Under the pieces are notes generated by a model, which made no database searches, was not told where the DNA came from, and saw only the letters and a list, made by a program, of their open reading frames with translations. Source: Bacillus sp. CHD6a (GTDB lineage: Bacteria; Bacillota; Bacilli; Bacillales; Bacillaceae_I). Taken from it: a DNA stretch of 64,000 bases. The DNA lies in NCBI RefSeq assembly GCF_001293645.1, contig NZ_LBMD01000002.1, forward strand, positions 124,001-188,000, read 5' to 3'. The translations under genes and the position numbers were made by a program. Shown in pieces: positions 33,324 to 41,777 of this stretch; within the stretch, counting starts at the first letter, position 1, and every line of letters begins with the position of its first letter.

Positions 33324-34133
33324 TTAATTCGTCAAACGTTCTAACCATTCGCTTACCAGTGCATTAAAAATCTGTGGTTGTTCAATTTGTAGATTATGCC
33401 CGGCTCCATCCAATACCGCAAAAGTTCCGCGCGGATATCTATCTTGTAACTCCAATGCATCTTGATATCCAACAACAGCGTCCTGTTTCCCCAACAAAAA
33501 CAGGCTAGGTTTAGTAAACTCTGTTTGATCAATCTCAAACGAAAATCCGTAGTTTTTCTGGACCTTTTCTAGAAATGGTATGTCTGCACTCTGGATACCA
33601 CTCAAGATTTCTTCTCTATACCTCCGCCAAGTAACCTCATCAAGCACAACACTTTTATTTTTGAACTCCTCCAACTCAAGCGGGGTTAATGATTTAACAA
33701 ATGCAGGATCTGTTTTTACTATCTTGTGCTGCCCAACGGTTCTATCTTTTGCATATGGTTGAATAACTGGGCAAATAAAAGCTCCGCCAAGTACTTGTTC
33801 TTTTTGATGATGAATGACACCCCTGGCTAGGTACCCTCCATAGGACTCGCCAACTAAAACATATTTTTGGTCGGGAATCGTCGTTTGAATAAAGTCCAAC
33901 ACAGCATTTAGCATATCGTCGGAACTTTTAATTTCGTCATAATTTCTGGATTGTCCCATTCCTGGGAGATCCATATATATTCGGCGAAAACCACCCTTAT
34001 TTTCAAAGACGGGCTCCATACAGCCACTCATTAAACGGTGGTCCGGTGAAAAGCCATGGAGCATGATGATAGGGGTGCCTTCCCCTAGATCCTCATAAAA
34101 TAATTCTGCTTGCTGAACTTTACAATAAGGCAT
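33324..34133 (-). CDS. Alpha/beta hydrolase
   Basis: 269 residues. Oxyanion loop IIMLHGFSPDHR, nucleophile Ser in LVGESYGGYLARG, Asp in LLGKQDAVVGYQDA and His in LDGAGHNLQIE complete the triad. The N-terminus MPYCKVQQAELFYEDLGEG and overall length fit small-molecule esterases of the proline-iminopeptidase/haloperoxidase group. Substrate unknown. Ribosome binding site AGGATT, moderate. Confidence 0.85.
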   Translation of the reverse strand: MPYCKVQQAELFYEDLGEGTPIIMLHGFSPDHRLMSGCMEPVFENKGGFRRIYMDLPGMGQSRNYDEIKSSDDMLNAVLDFIQTTIPDQKYVLVGESYGGYLARGVIHHQKEQVLGGAFICPVIQPYAKDRTVGQHKIVKTDPAFVKSLTPLELEEFKNKSVVLDEVTWRRYREEILSGIQSADIPFLEKVQKNYGFSFEIDQTEFTKPSLFLLGKQDAVVGYQDALELQDRYPRGTFAVLDGAGHNLQIEQPQIFNALVSEWLERLTN

Positions 34134-34266
34134 ATGAAATCCTACTTTCTTTTATAAGGTTGTAAGTTTCCTAGTTTCTCAGACAGGGTAAGAATAAGGA
34201 ATATTTTAACATAAAACAAATTAATTGGTTTGAATAATATAATATTTCTGAAAAAACACCGTAATT

Positions 34267-34530
34267 ATGGATATATATGTTAAATTAAAAGCGTGGAACT
34301 TTTTAAAAGATCTACTTGGGGAAAGAGGGGGAATCTATTTGTTGTTCGAAAATCTTAGTGTTTTCATTTATGGATTTTTATTTTGGTGGGCTTTACTCCT
34401 TGTATTCAAAAGGATTTCAGGTAGTTATCCTCACAAAAACACTTGGAAAAAGGATATATCCGTTACGTTTATTCAAAGTTTAGTTTTGCTTGCAGCTTTT
34501 CAAATTGTCATTTATTTTCAAAATAGCTAA
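34267..34530 (+). CDS. Small membrane protein, unknown
   Basis: 87 residues with two hydrophobic helices (LSVFIYGFLFWWALLLVFKR and SLVLLAAFQIVIYF). Protein-like composition and basic loop, but no clear ribosome binding site before ATG 34267. It precedes another short membrane frame by 34 bases, suggesting a small operon. No family recognised. Confidence 0.45.
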   Translation: MDIYVKLKAWNFLKDLLGERGGIYLLFENLSVFIYGFLFWWALLLVFKRISGSYPHKNTWKKDISVTFIQSLVLLAAFQIVIYFQNS

Positions 34531-34564
34531 ACATAATTATTAAGCGAAGCAAGAGGGTGTATGG

Positions 34565-34735
34565 ATGATCTATAAAGTGCTCTTATTTATGGCAATTGCT
34601 ATATTCATATTCAATTATTTTGTCGGACCGCGGTTCTTAAATATGGAAAGTGATGATACGGGATTATTTACAGGGTTGATGATGTTGTGTATAGTTATCG
34701 GGCATATTCTGGACCGAGAAAAAGGTGAGAGGTAA
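34565..34735 (+). CDS. Short membrane protein, unknown
   Basis: 56 residues with two hydrophobic stretches (YKVLLFMAIAIFIFNYFVG and TGLMMLCIVIGHILD). ATG 34565 follows GAGGGTG at a suitable distance. The stop codon touches a copy of the dispersed 19-mer (34738-34757). Resembles the very short inner-membrane proteins common in Bacillus; function unknown. Confidence 0.5.
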   Translation: MIYKVLLFMAIAIFIFNYFVGPRFLNMESDDTGLFTGLMMLCIVIGHILDREKGER

Positions 34736-34768
34736 AGTGGGTCGGCGTGCCTGTCACTTAATCTAAAA

Positions 34769-34813
34769 GGAGGTTTCTATCGCTTGAGCGGAGCGGTAGA
34801 AACCTCTTTTTTT
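34769..34813 (+). terminator. Rho-independent terminator
   Basis: GAGGTTTCTA / TAGAAACCTC with loop TCGCTTGAGCGGAGCGG and seven T. Loop and stem layout match the terminator at 1092, and both are followed by a family-A 21-bp array. Confidence 0.8.
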
Positions 34814-34822
34814 CGTAAAATT

Positions 34823-34936
34823 GTAGAACATTGGCGTGGAAAGGTAGAAGCTCGTTTGGGAAATGTAGAAGGTAACTCGGGAAATGTAGAAGCTGACGGT
34901 AAAGAGGTCGAAGGTGACGGCGAAAAGGTATAAGTG
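34823..34936. repeat. 21-bp periodic array, family A, copy 3
   Basis: Exact 21-bp spacing: units at 34823, 34844, 34865, 34886, 34907 and the GTATAAG end unit at 34928. Consensus GTAGAAG then about seven variable bases and GGGAAAT or AAAG. The first unit and the GTCGAAGGTG unit match copy 1 closely. Confidence 0.85.
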
Positions 34937-35116
34937 TAAGGAAACAACAAAATGGAGCAACCAGGAAAGATGAAAATCGTGAAATGTGTTTGTTTCTAAC
35001 CTTTTAAGTTACACTTTATGACTCTTGAAAAAGGATCAGCATTTAATTTTATGAAACTCTATTATTCTCCCATCTCCCACGGTAACCTATGGTATTTTAT
35101 TAGTAGAGGTGACAGG

Positions 35117-36034
35117 ATGAAAAAGAAGCCAATTTATGTAGAAATTCCAATTGAGTCAAATATAGATGATGTTTGGGAGAAAACTCAGGATTCTAAGTTG
35201 CATGAGCAGTGGGATTTGCGTTTTTCTTCTATTACTTATTTACCGAAGGAATCAGAAGATAGCCCGCAGTCCTTTTTATATGAAACGAATATTGGGGGTG
35301 GGCTGAAAGTTGCCGGTTGGGGGAAAAGCATTGGTACGCATGATAAGAAGGACGGGTCGAAAACGTCTTCTTTACATTTTGGTACGGATCAAAAGATTTC
35401 TCCCATTTCGGAAGGAAAAGGTTATTGGCGATACATACCGACTGATAAGGGACTCACCTTTTTGACTCAGTATGATTATGAGGTGCGTTATGGAGTAATC
35501 GGCCGGTTGTTAGACTTATTTTTCCGTCCTGTTATGGGGTGGGCCACAGCGCTTAGCTTTGATGTGCTGAAACGTTGGGTAGAAAAGGGAGAAACGCCGC
35601 GAACACAGTATGTGCGTTTCTTTAGTACCGGGCTGATAACTACCCTGTTTTTCTTTGTTTGGTTTTATCAAGGACTTGTCCCGAAGATACTAGCTAAACA
35701 CCCTGAGGAAGTGTCCATGTTTACTAGTTTAAGTTCTATGGAAGGGGCTGCTGCGGTACAGGCTGTTGGGATCATAGGGGTGTTAGAAATCTTTTTTGCA
35801 GCTCTGTGGCTTTTTTATCGTAAAAAAAGGCATTTATTTGCTTTGCAGATTGTGGTTTTTCCTATATTGACCGCCAGTGCCCTAATTGCCAGTCCAGCGA
35901 TGGTAACGCACCCATTTAATCCGGTTACGTTTAATGCAAGTCTTTGGGTTCTTTCCATCATTGGCTTTTTACTAGCAAAGGATGTACCAACGGCAACAAG
36001 TTGCAAGCGCACAAGAAAGGGCGATTCACAATGA
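35117..36034 (+). CDS. yndG: YndG-like protein: SRPBCC-type domain plus DoxX-like membrane domain
   Basis: 305 residues. The first 150 form a START/SRPBCC-like ligand domain (MKKKPIYVEIPIESNIDDVW start, DSKLHEQWDLRFSSI). The second half has four membrane helices of DoxX-like type (FFSTGLITTLFFFVWFYQGL, GVLEIFFAALWLFY). ATG 35117 follows AGAGGTGACAGG. It overlaps the next gene by ATGA, and yndJ follows, the same three-gene order as yndG-yndH-yndJ of B. subtilis. Role unknown; possibly lipid or pigment handling at the membrane during sporulation, which is only a guess. Confidence 0.72.
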   Translation: MKKKPIYVEIPIESNIDDVWEKTQDSKLHEQWDLRFSSITYLPKESEDSPQSFLYETNIGGGLKVAGWGKSIGTHDKKDGSKTSSLHFGTDQKISPISEGKGYWRYIPTDKGLTFLTQYDYEVRYGVIGRLLDLFFRPVMGWATALSFDVLKRWVEKGETPRTQYVRFFSTGLITTLFFFVWFYQGLVPKILAKHPEEVSMFTSLSSMEGAAAVQAVGIIGVLEIFFAALWLFYRKKRHLFALQIVVFPILTASALIASPAMVTHPFNPVTFNASLWVLSIIGFLLAKDVPTATSCKRTRKGDSQ

Positions 36035-36642
36035 CCATCTATCAAGAATTATTGGGGGAGGATTTTCAGCGGCTTCACCCAAAACTACAGGATCGTTATG
36101 CACTCCCAATGGACAAGCCGTTTTATGGAGTTGGAACGATGTTAAAAATGAAGACAGGTTCATCATGGCTAAAGCCTTTTTTAACCTTATCAACGCGTTG
36201 GCAATTTCTTTTCCCCGAAAGCGGAAACGATGTGCCGTTTACGATTAAAAATACTTGTCGATCATTGCCGTCGGGTGAAACCGAAATATATTGGGAACGG
36301 ACCTTTCATTTTGAAAAGATTTCTCGTAATTTTAACGCGTACATGACAATGGATCCAAAACGTAACGTGGTGAAGGATTACTTAGGGGAGCCGCACTTAT
36401 TTTATTCGGATTTAAAGATGAGTGTTACTCCGAAAGGACGAATGCAGATTCGCTCTGGCTCTCAAAGGTTTCTGGTAGGTAAACGCGAAATTCCCATTCC
36501 TCGGTTATTAGAAGGCGTGGTTGCCGTTGAGGAAGGGTATGATGATGTGCGGGAAGTATTTACGATTCAAGTGGAGATACGAAATCGAATGGTCGGGAGG
36601 GTGATGGCTTATGAAGGCGAATTTAAAGCAGCGTCTCTTTAG
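36031..36642 (+). CDS. yndH: DUF4166 protein (YndH-like)
   Basis: 203 residues, soluble, beta-rich: MTIYQELLGEDFQRLHPKLQ, FYGVGTMLKMKTGS and IYWERTFHF are DUF4166 features. Starts inside the stop of yndG (ATGA) and overlaps yndJ by 32 bases, so the three are translationally coupled. DUF4166 domains occur fused to saccharopine-dehydrogenase-like or DoxX proteins. Function unknown. Confidence 0.75.
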   Translation: MTIYQELLGEDFQRLHPKLQDRYALPMDKPFYGVGTMLKMKTGSSWLKPFLTLSTRWQFLFPESGNDVPFTIKNTCRSLPSGETEIYWERTFHFEKISRNFNAYMTMDPKRNVVKDYLGEPHLFYSDLKMSVTPKGRMQIRSGSQRFLVGKREIPIPRLLEGVVAVEEGYDDVREVFTIQVEIRNRMVGRVMAYEGEFKAASL

Positions 36643-38194
36643 TCCCATAACCATTGCAGGTATCGTCTTTTTCCTGGCAAGCAGTCTGTTCACAGCTGAC
36701 TCCTATTTGTTAATGCTGACCGCTGCACAATTGATTTTCGTTCCTCTCATGCTCCAGCTGCTTGTGGAAATCAAACGGAAGCATATTATCTTCACTTGGA
36801 TGACGATGCTCTCTGTCTTTTTATTAGCAGTGGTCCCATCTAGCGCAGGGCAAATTGCATTAGCTTTCATCTATTTGATGTTTACTTTTCTTGTCGCGTT
36901 ATACGGGGTAAAGCGGTTCTTTCAGCGTGGCTTTACTAATTGGGCGGAAATTTCGATTGATATCGGGTTGATGTATTTGTTTGTAGGAGGGCTATGGTTC
37001 TTTGCGTATATCGCGGGAATTGATACAGGTTTTAGTCCGTTGATCACGTGGTTAACAGCCATTCATTTTCACTACTCCGCCTTTTTATATCCTATATCGT
37101 TAGGGTTCTTTGGGCGTTTGCACAATTCCAACTTGTATCCTTTTATTGTCGTGAGTATTTTAGCTGGTCCGATGCTTGTTGCTATTGGCATCACGTTTTG
37201 GCCTTTACTAGAATTTATTTCTGTATTGGTTTACATTTTTGCCATCTATTGCTTGATATTCCTTGCATTTCGAACACGCTTTGCGACCAACCTGCAGGCG
37301 CTTTTCATAAGGCTCTCCTACGTTGCACTTGGTATCACCATCATTTTTTCCTTGCTTTATGCGGCCAATAGCGCGTTTGGAAGTTGGTTTGTTAGCATCG
37401 ATTTTATGTTGATGTTTCATGGCTTTTTTAATTGTGTTGTTTTTGGGATGGTAGGGGTTCTTGGCTGGGTGATGGCGCCACCTCCTTCCAAACAGGCTGA
37501 CTGGAACTTTCCGGTGAGTAAGATACGAGGAAAGTTAAAAGGAGCAGGAGAACAACGACCGGGATTAGTAGAAAATCTAAGTGATTTTGTAGATGTAAAA
37601 GCTTTACCGTATGCCATCGTTCATTTTTATGAGAAAACAGAACGTTATCAGCTAGTTGCTTCTGTAAAATGGTCGGCTTGGTTTAAACCATTGGCATGGT
37701 GTTACAAATGGATAAGTACAAAAATGCAACAATTGAACCTTCCTATCTCGAGTACACCTACTGAAATGACATATACCATTCGTGCAGTTGATTCAAGTAT
37801 TGATGGAAGAAAAAATCCCCGTGCCTGGGTTCGTCAGGTCGAAAATCAGACTGTATTTGTCGCGATTTATTCTCAGCATGAGACGGAGGGAAGAACCTAT
37901 ATGAATATAGCCCTTCCTCTTCCTTATTCGTCCATGATTGGTGTTTTGCAGCTTGATGCTGAGGATGTTGGGTCGCTTGTCCTTTCAAGTGAAGGGAAAG
38001 GGGACCCCGGTGTTTATTTAGCAGTGGGGAGGACTATTTTTAAGTTGCCGTTATCTGAGCACTTCATTATAAAAGAGAAAAGGGCAGGGGTGCTCACTGC
38101 TGAGCATAACATGAAGATTTTTGGGGTGCCTTTTTTGAGGGTTGATTATAGGATTGATGAAAAGATAGACTCAGAAAATGATAAGTTGGCATAG
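36611..38194 (+). CDS. yndJ: YndJ-family membrane protein
   Basis: 527 residues. About ten to eleven membrane helices fill the first 320 residues (AIHFHYSAFLYPISLGFFGR is the conserved YndJ signature), then a soluble C-terminal domain of about 200 residues (TMTYTIRAVDSSIDGRK-like region, FFRKI-type end). Size matches B. subtilis YndJ (about 546). GGGAGG is ten bases before ATG 36611. Last gene of the yndGHJ operon. The histidine-rich helix hints at metal or haem binding but that is unproven. Confidence 0.78.
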   Translation: MKANLKQRLFSPITIAGIVFFLASSLFTADSYLLMLTAAQLIFVPLMLQLLVEIKRKHIIFTWMTMLSVFLLAVVPSSAGQIALAFIYLMFTFLVALYGVKRFFQRGFTNWAEISIDIGLMYLFVGGLWFFAYIAGIDTGFSPLITWLTAIHFHYSAFLYPISLGFFGRLHNSNLYPFIVVSILAGPMLVAIGITFWPLLEFISVLVYIFAIYCLIFLAFRTRFATNLQALFIRLSYVALGITIIFSLLYAANSAFGSWFVSIDFMLMFHGFFNCVVFGMVGVLGWVMAPPPSKQADWNFPVSKIRGKLKGAGEQRPGLVENLSDFVDVKALPYAIVHFYEKTERYQLVASVKWSAWFKPLAWCYKWISTKMQQLNLPISSTPTEMTYTIRAVDSSIDGRKNPRAWVRQVENQTVFVAIYSQHETEGRTYMNIALPLPYSSMIGVLQLDAEDVGSLVLSSEGKGDPGVYLAVGRTIFKLPLSEHFIIKEKRAGVLTAEHNMKIFGVPFLRVDYRIDEKIDSENDKLA

Positions 38195-38270
38195 TTAAAG
38201 ATATAAAGCTTTGAGGGGAGAGGCGATAGCTAGGTGCTTCGACTAGGTAGGCGTGCCTGTCCCTTCTACC

Positions 38271-38299
38271 AAACCAGAGAAATGATCTCTGGTTTTTTT
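38271..38299 (+). terminator. Rho-independent terminator of yndGHJ
   Basis: AACCAGAGA / TCTCTGGTT with a 5-base loop and seven T. A 19-mer variant (GGTAGGCGTGCCTGTCCC) lies immediately upstream at 38246. Confidence 0.85.
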
Positions 38300-38330
38300 G
38301 TGTGAAATAAAATATGTTGATATACCAATA

Positions 38331-38426
38331 TTTAAACAATCGTTTGTTCAAAATTTTATTTTGTATGGTGAGATATGAGTTAAAAAGAGTTCGTGATTTT
38401 TCAACCATTTTCGCAAGGTATATTAG
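38331..38426. repeat. Paired intergenic element of about 100 bp, copy 1
   Basis: Starts with the palindrome-like TTTAAACAATCGTTTGTT and contains CAACCATTTTCGCAA exactly 71 bases later, followed by TATA.T...ATAA. The same two motifs with the same 71-base spacing occur at 50005-50100. No gene overlaps it. Confidence 0.65.
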
Positions 38427-38526
38427 GATAAGGGATAATGGAGAAGTGTTCTTCCCTCTTTAGAACCAATGGTAAATATTACGCTTATAGTGTAAAATTA
38501 CACAAAAGAGGAAGAGGAGGATGATT

Positions 38527-38676
38527 ATGACATTCCTAACAATTGTTGCTGTTCTTATACTCGGTATCTCCATGCTAGTCATCGGTTATATTACGAAGAA
38601 AAATTGGTTAAAATTACTTTCCCTGTTTCCGACTTTGATCTCCGTGATCCAATTAATTATATTGGTGAATTTGTGA
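38527..38676 (+). CDS. Short membrane protein, unknown
   Basis: 49 residues: two hydrophobic helices (TIVAVLILGISMLVIGYI and PTLISVIQLIILVNL) joined by KKNWLKLLSLF. ATG 38527 lies six bases after a strong AGGAGG, which itself overlaps ATG 38521. Looks like a genuine small membrane protein; a 19-mer repeat begins ten bases after its stop codon. Confidence 0.6.
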   Translation: MTFLTIVAVLILGISMLVIGYITKKNWLKLLSLFPTLISVIQLIILVNL

Positions 38677-38805
38677 GAAAAAGGTGGGTCGGCGTGCCTG
38701 TCCCCAATTAACCCATTAGGCATTCACACATCTTTCTAGGTACAAGTTTATAGACTCCTGTCCCTTGAATAGGATGTATGGATAAACTTGAGGGAGTGTA
38801 GTCTA

Positions 38806-39057
38806 GTGAACTTTAATTATCACGATCAAAGAAGAATCGTTGGCCGCCCGGGCTTTGGTTTAGGTGGATTCGGTTCCGGCTTTGGTGTCCGCCCGGGTCT
38901 AGGATTCGGCCGTCCAGGCTTTGGTTTTGGGTTTCCGTTTGTAACGGGATTGGCAGCAGGCGCTTTATTAACACCAAGACCAAGACCATATCCGTACTAT
39001 CCATACCCGCCTTATCCATACCAACCTTACCCATATCAACCGTATCCATATTATTAA
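38806..39057 (+). CDS. Gly/Phe- and Tyr/Pro-rich coat-like protein
   Basis: 83 residues. After MNFNYHDQRRIVG comes a glycine-phenylalanine repeat region (RPGFGLGGFGSGFGVRPG and similar), a short hydrophobic stretch (FVTGLAAGALLTP), and a tyrosine-proline tail (YPYYPYPPYPYQPYPY). GTG 38806 with GAGGGAG upstream. The composition fits spore coat or morphogenetic proteins such as YrbD/CotP-type Tyr-rich crosslinked proteins, but no specific family is recognised. A strong terminator follows. Confidence 0.7.
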   Translation: MNFNYHDQRRIVGRPGFGLGGFGSGFGVRPGLGFGRPGFGFGFPFVTGLAAGALLTPRPRPYPYYPYPPYPYQPYPYQPYPYY

Positions 39058-39072
39058 AATAGGAACATAACA

Positions 39073-39102
39073 AAAACCACTTCCTAACTAAGGAAGTGGT
39101 TT
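39073..39102. terminator. Bidirectional terminator
   Basis: AACCACTTCC / GGAAGTGGTT stem with a 7-base loop, A-rich before and TTTT after; serves the coat-like gene and perhaps uppP (minus). Confidence 0.8.
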
Positions 39103-39145
39103 TATGTGTTTTATAAAAAACGGTTTGGCGTGATTGTCCCTCGAC

Positions 39146-39982
39146 TTAAAAATAAACCAAATATATAACCAGTGCCAACACAATGCGATAAACAGCAAAT
39201 GGCACTAGCTTTATCTTATTAATTAATTGCAAGAAGAACTTTATGGATAGTAAAGCGAAAATAAACGAAGTAATAAATCCGGCAGCAAAGAACGGTAAAG
39301 CTTCGATCGTGAAATACTGCCAATTTTTCAATAAGGAAAGTCCGCTCGCTCCCACCATAATGGGGACTGCCATAATAAATGTGAAGTCTGCGGCAGCACG
39401 ATGGCTCATTCCGAGGAGGACTCCTCCAGAAATGGTGGAACCCGATCTTGAAAATCCTGGCCATAAAGATAAGCACTGAATCAGTCCAATGGAAAAAGCC
39501 TGCTTATAGGTCATTTGATCAACACTCTGCATTTTTGGCTCTTTTGGACCGAATAGGTCTGCGGCAATCATTAACACAGCTCCAACGACAAGCCCAATCA
39601 GAACAGTCTCCAGAGAAAATAAGTGTTCGTCAATAAAGTCTTCGAATAGTAACCCTAAGACACCTGCCGGAAGCAGCCCCACCAAAACATGGGTAAGTTT
39701 AAGTTGCTTGGAACCCTTTGAGGTAGATGCTCCTCCTCGGAAGTTTTTTAACCCGAGCAGTTCAATGAATCTGTTCCTGAAAATCACCACTACTGCCAAG
39801 ATCGACCCTAGCTGTATGACAATTTTAAATGTGTTGGCTACATACTTACCAAGAAACTCGTTTGATTGTAGCAGCATATCATCCACAATAATCATATGCC
39901 CTGTTGAGGAAACAGGAGCGAACTCCGTCAAACCTTCGACAATCCCCAATATGACTGCTTTTAATATAGTAATAAAGTCCAT
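39146..39982 (-). CDS. uppP: Undecaprenyl-diphosphatase UppP (BacA)
   Basis: 278 residues, about eight membrane helices. Both active-site motifs are present: GIVEGLTEFAPVSSTGHMII and WPGFSRSGSTISGGVLLGM (the PGxSRSG motif). Removes one phosphate from C55-PP so the carrier is recycled for peptidoglycan and glycan synthesis; extra copies give bacitracin tolerance. Ribosome binding site AAGGAG. Single gene. Confidence 0.94.
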   Translation of the reverse strand: MDFITILKAVILGIVEGLTEFAPVSSTGHMIIVDDMLLQSNEFLGKYVANTFKIVIQLGSILAVVVIFRNRFIELLGLKNFRGGASTSKGSKQLKLTHVLVGLLPAGVLGLLFEDFIDEHLFSLETVLIGLVVGAVLMIAADLFGPKEPKMQSVDQMTYKQAFSIGLIQCLSLWPGFSRSGSTISGGVLLGMSHRAAADFTFIMAVPIMVGASGLSLLKNWQYFTIEALPFFAAGFITSFIFALLSIKFFLQLINKIKLVPFAVYRIVLALVIYLVYF

Positions 39983-40195
39983 CGTCTAGCTCCTTTTTAT
40001 TTGTACAATAACCTAATTACTATATTACAAATAAATAGTTTTGAAAATATGAAAAATTTCCAATATCCTAAGAGACTTTAACCATATTTGTTATTTCGCT
40101 ATGTAGTACGTGTTTTAGGCAGGAGAGGTTGTTTTAGCTATCACAAGTCGAAGAAATGATGAGATAAAAGCTTGTTTTTATAGTGAAAATTTAGG

Positions 40196-40416
40196 TTCGG
40201 ACAAATATCTCTTATCTTTGGTCAAAATTTGATGGGATTTCGAGAGGTTCGGCCAAACTTCCAAGGGGGTTTGGACACTTTGTATAAGGGGTTCGGTCAA
40301 TTGAATTTTTGGTTCGGACAAAAATCGAAAATCTTCGGTCAACTTCGCCGAAACTTCGGTCAAGAATGAAAAACCTTCGGTCAACTTTTCGAAAACTTTG
40401 GACATTTGCAAGGACC
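40196..40416. repeat. 21-bp periodic array, family B, copy 1
   Basis: About ten units starting TTCGGTCAA, TTCGGACA or TTTGGACA. From 40286 on they are spaced by exactly 21 bases; earlier units are 21, 31 and 22 bases long. An 84-codon minus-strand frame runs through it because 21 is a multiple of three. It fills the gap between uppP and the next gene (40554). Copy 2 is at 49758. Confidence 0.8.
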
Positions 40417-40553
40417 GACCAATAATACCCAAGCTTAACTACAATTTAATTTTATTGCCAGACTAGTAGTAATGATTTTTTCTTTTGTGGAAGGAGGAAT
40501 CTCCTACTTAAATTATTGGTTTTCTTCCTCCCAATGTGCCTTCCCATCAACCG

Positions 40554-40985
40554 CTAAAACGCTAAAAGAAATGCAATACCCCAGCTGCCAATAAAAAAGA
40601 TCAAGCTTGAAATGAAATATAAACTGAATTCTGGAGAACTTACTGCTTCATACTGATGTTCATAATCATGGTTGGTAAGGAATCTAGTGACGGTACCTTG
40701 GGTATTTGTGTTTGCCTTCCTTGTAATGTTGGTAAGCCAGCCTAATCCGAAAAAGCATAGACTAGAAAAGAAAATGGTATCGATAAATTTCCAGTTTCCT
40801 AGGAGGCTGATTGCATAAGAGCCACTTACCATGAATGAAAGTAGAATAAGGACGATAGTAATCTTCAGATATTTAGGATGAATGCGTTTTTGTAAGATTT
40901 TGCTGATGAAATCTATTGCAAAAGCAGCTAACGTAAATAGGATTAAAAGAATTATCGTAAAAGCAACGCTATAGTAATAACTCAT
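40554..40985 (-). CDS. Membrane protein, unknown
   Basis: 143 residues with four membrane helices (YSVAFTIILLILFTLAAFAI, ITIVLILLSFMVSGSYAISL, IDTIFFSSLCFFGLGWL, LYFISSLIFFIGSWGIAFLL) and a 38-residue polar loop between helices 3 and 4. Start 40985 lies five to six bases after GGAGGTG; the longer frame from 41012 is not needed. No family recognised. Confidence 0.7.
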   Translation of the reverse strand: MSYYYSVAFTIILLILFTLAAFAIDFISKILQKRIHPKYLKITIVLILLSFMVSGSYAISLLGNWKFIDTIFFSSLCFFGLGWLTNITRKANTNTQGTVTRFLTNHDYEHQYEAVSSPEFSLYFISSLIFFIGSWGIAFLLAF

Positions 40986-41175
40986 TCCCACACCTCCAAT
41001 GACCTTACACATCGTTTACCTTTTGTACGTATAGAAATGAAAAAAGTTCCAATTATCATCTAATTTAAAGCGAAAAATAGGTAAATGGGTCACCGCACCC
41101 ATCCCCTCATCAAAGAGGACTTTCCACCCACCATCTAGAAGTATATTCCAATTAACCAAATAGGTAGGTGATAAC

Positions 41176-41712
41176 TTGAAAGCACTATTAGTAATTGATG
41201 TTCAAAATGGCATTGTTAATTTTGGTGAGTTTAAAGAAGAACTTTTAGTGATGGAAAATGTCATAAAAGATTTCAAGGATAGCAAAAGCCCTGTCATCTT
41301 TATGAGGCATGTGGATGACATGGAAGAGAGTCCTTTATATAAAGATTCCGTTGGTTCTGAGCTGCATGCTTCCTTAAAAGACTATGCTGACCATGTAATA
41401 GAGAAGCAAACTCCAAGTTCATTTGTGAATACCAGCCTCTCTGAAACACTAGAAAAGTTAGGCGTAGAGCATCTTTTCATTACAGGCTTTAACACAGAGT
41501 TCTGTTGTATGTTTACCGCCATCGCAGCCTTTGATAGAGGCTATAACGTGACATTCATCGAGAATGCTACGGGAACGGTGAATAACGAAGAAACATACGA
41601 AATGCCAGGCTTGGATATAAAGGACTTTGTAGGGACTGTCTTGCATTGGTCAAATGCAATAGAAGTATTAGACTATGAGGAGTATGTAGAAGAATATACA
41701 GTTTTAAAATAA
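41176..41712 (+). CDS. Isochorismatase-family cysteine hydrolase
   Basis: 178 residues. LLVIDVQNGIV carries the catalytic Asp, the Lys lies in VIEKQTPSSF, and the nucleophilic Cys in ITGFNTEFCCMFTAIAAFDRGY. This layout belongs to amidases such as nicotinamidase-like and N-carbamoyl hydrolases. TTG 41176 with AGGTG eight bases upstream. Monocistronic with its own terminator. Substrate unknown. Confidence 0.88.
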   Translation: MKALLVIDVQNGIVNFGEFKEELLVMENVIKDFKDSKSPVIFMRHVDDMEESPLYKDSVGSELHASLKDYADHVIEKQTPSSFVNTSLSETLEKLGVEHLFITGFNTEFCCMFTAIAAFDRGYNVTFIENATGTVNNEETYEMPGLDIKDFVGTVLHWSNAIEVLDYEEYVEEYTVLK

Positions 41713-41714
41713 AG

Positions 41715-41752
41715 AAATGCAGGTGATCATATGGATTACCTGCATTTTTTTC
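41715..41752. terminator. Terminator, AATGCAGGTGAT type, copy 1
   Basis: AAATGCAGGT-gatc / GATTACCTGCATTT, followed by TTTTTT; between convergent genes. Similar stems close the genes at 49552 and 55335. Confidence 0.8.
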
Positions 41753-41777
41753 TTAATAGGTATGAATGCGACCATCT

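Noticed and set aside
34823-34936. Arrays considered as CRISPR
   Set aside because: Units are 21 bp without distinct repeat and spacer parts of CRISPR size, units diverge along their length, and no cas gene is present.
38813-39073. 86-codon Met/Asp-rich frame antisense to the Tyr/Gly-rich protein
   Set aside because: Antisense shadow caused by repetitive codons; the plus frame has a proper start and terminator.
40178-40432. 84-codon minus-strand frame in the TTCGG array
   Set aside because: Open only because the repeat period (21) is a multiple of three; no ribosome binding site and the text simply repeats LTE/LSEP units.
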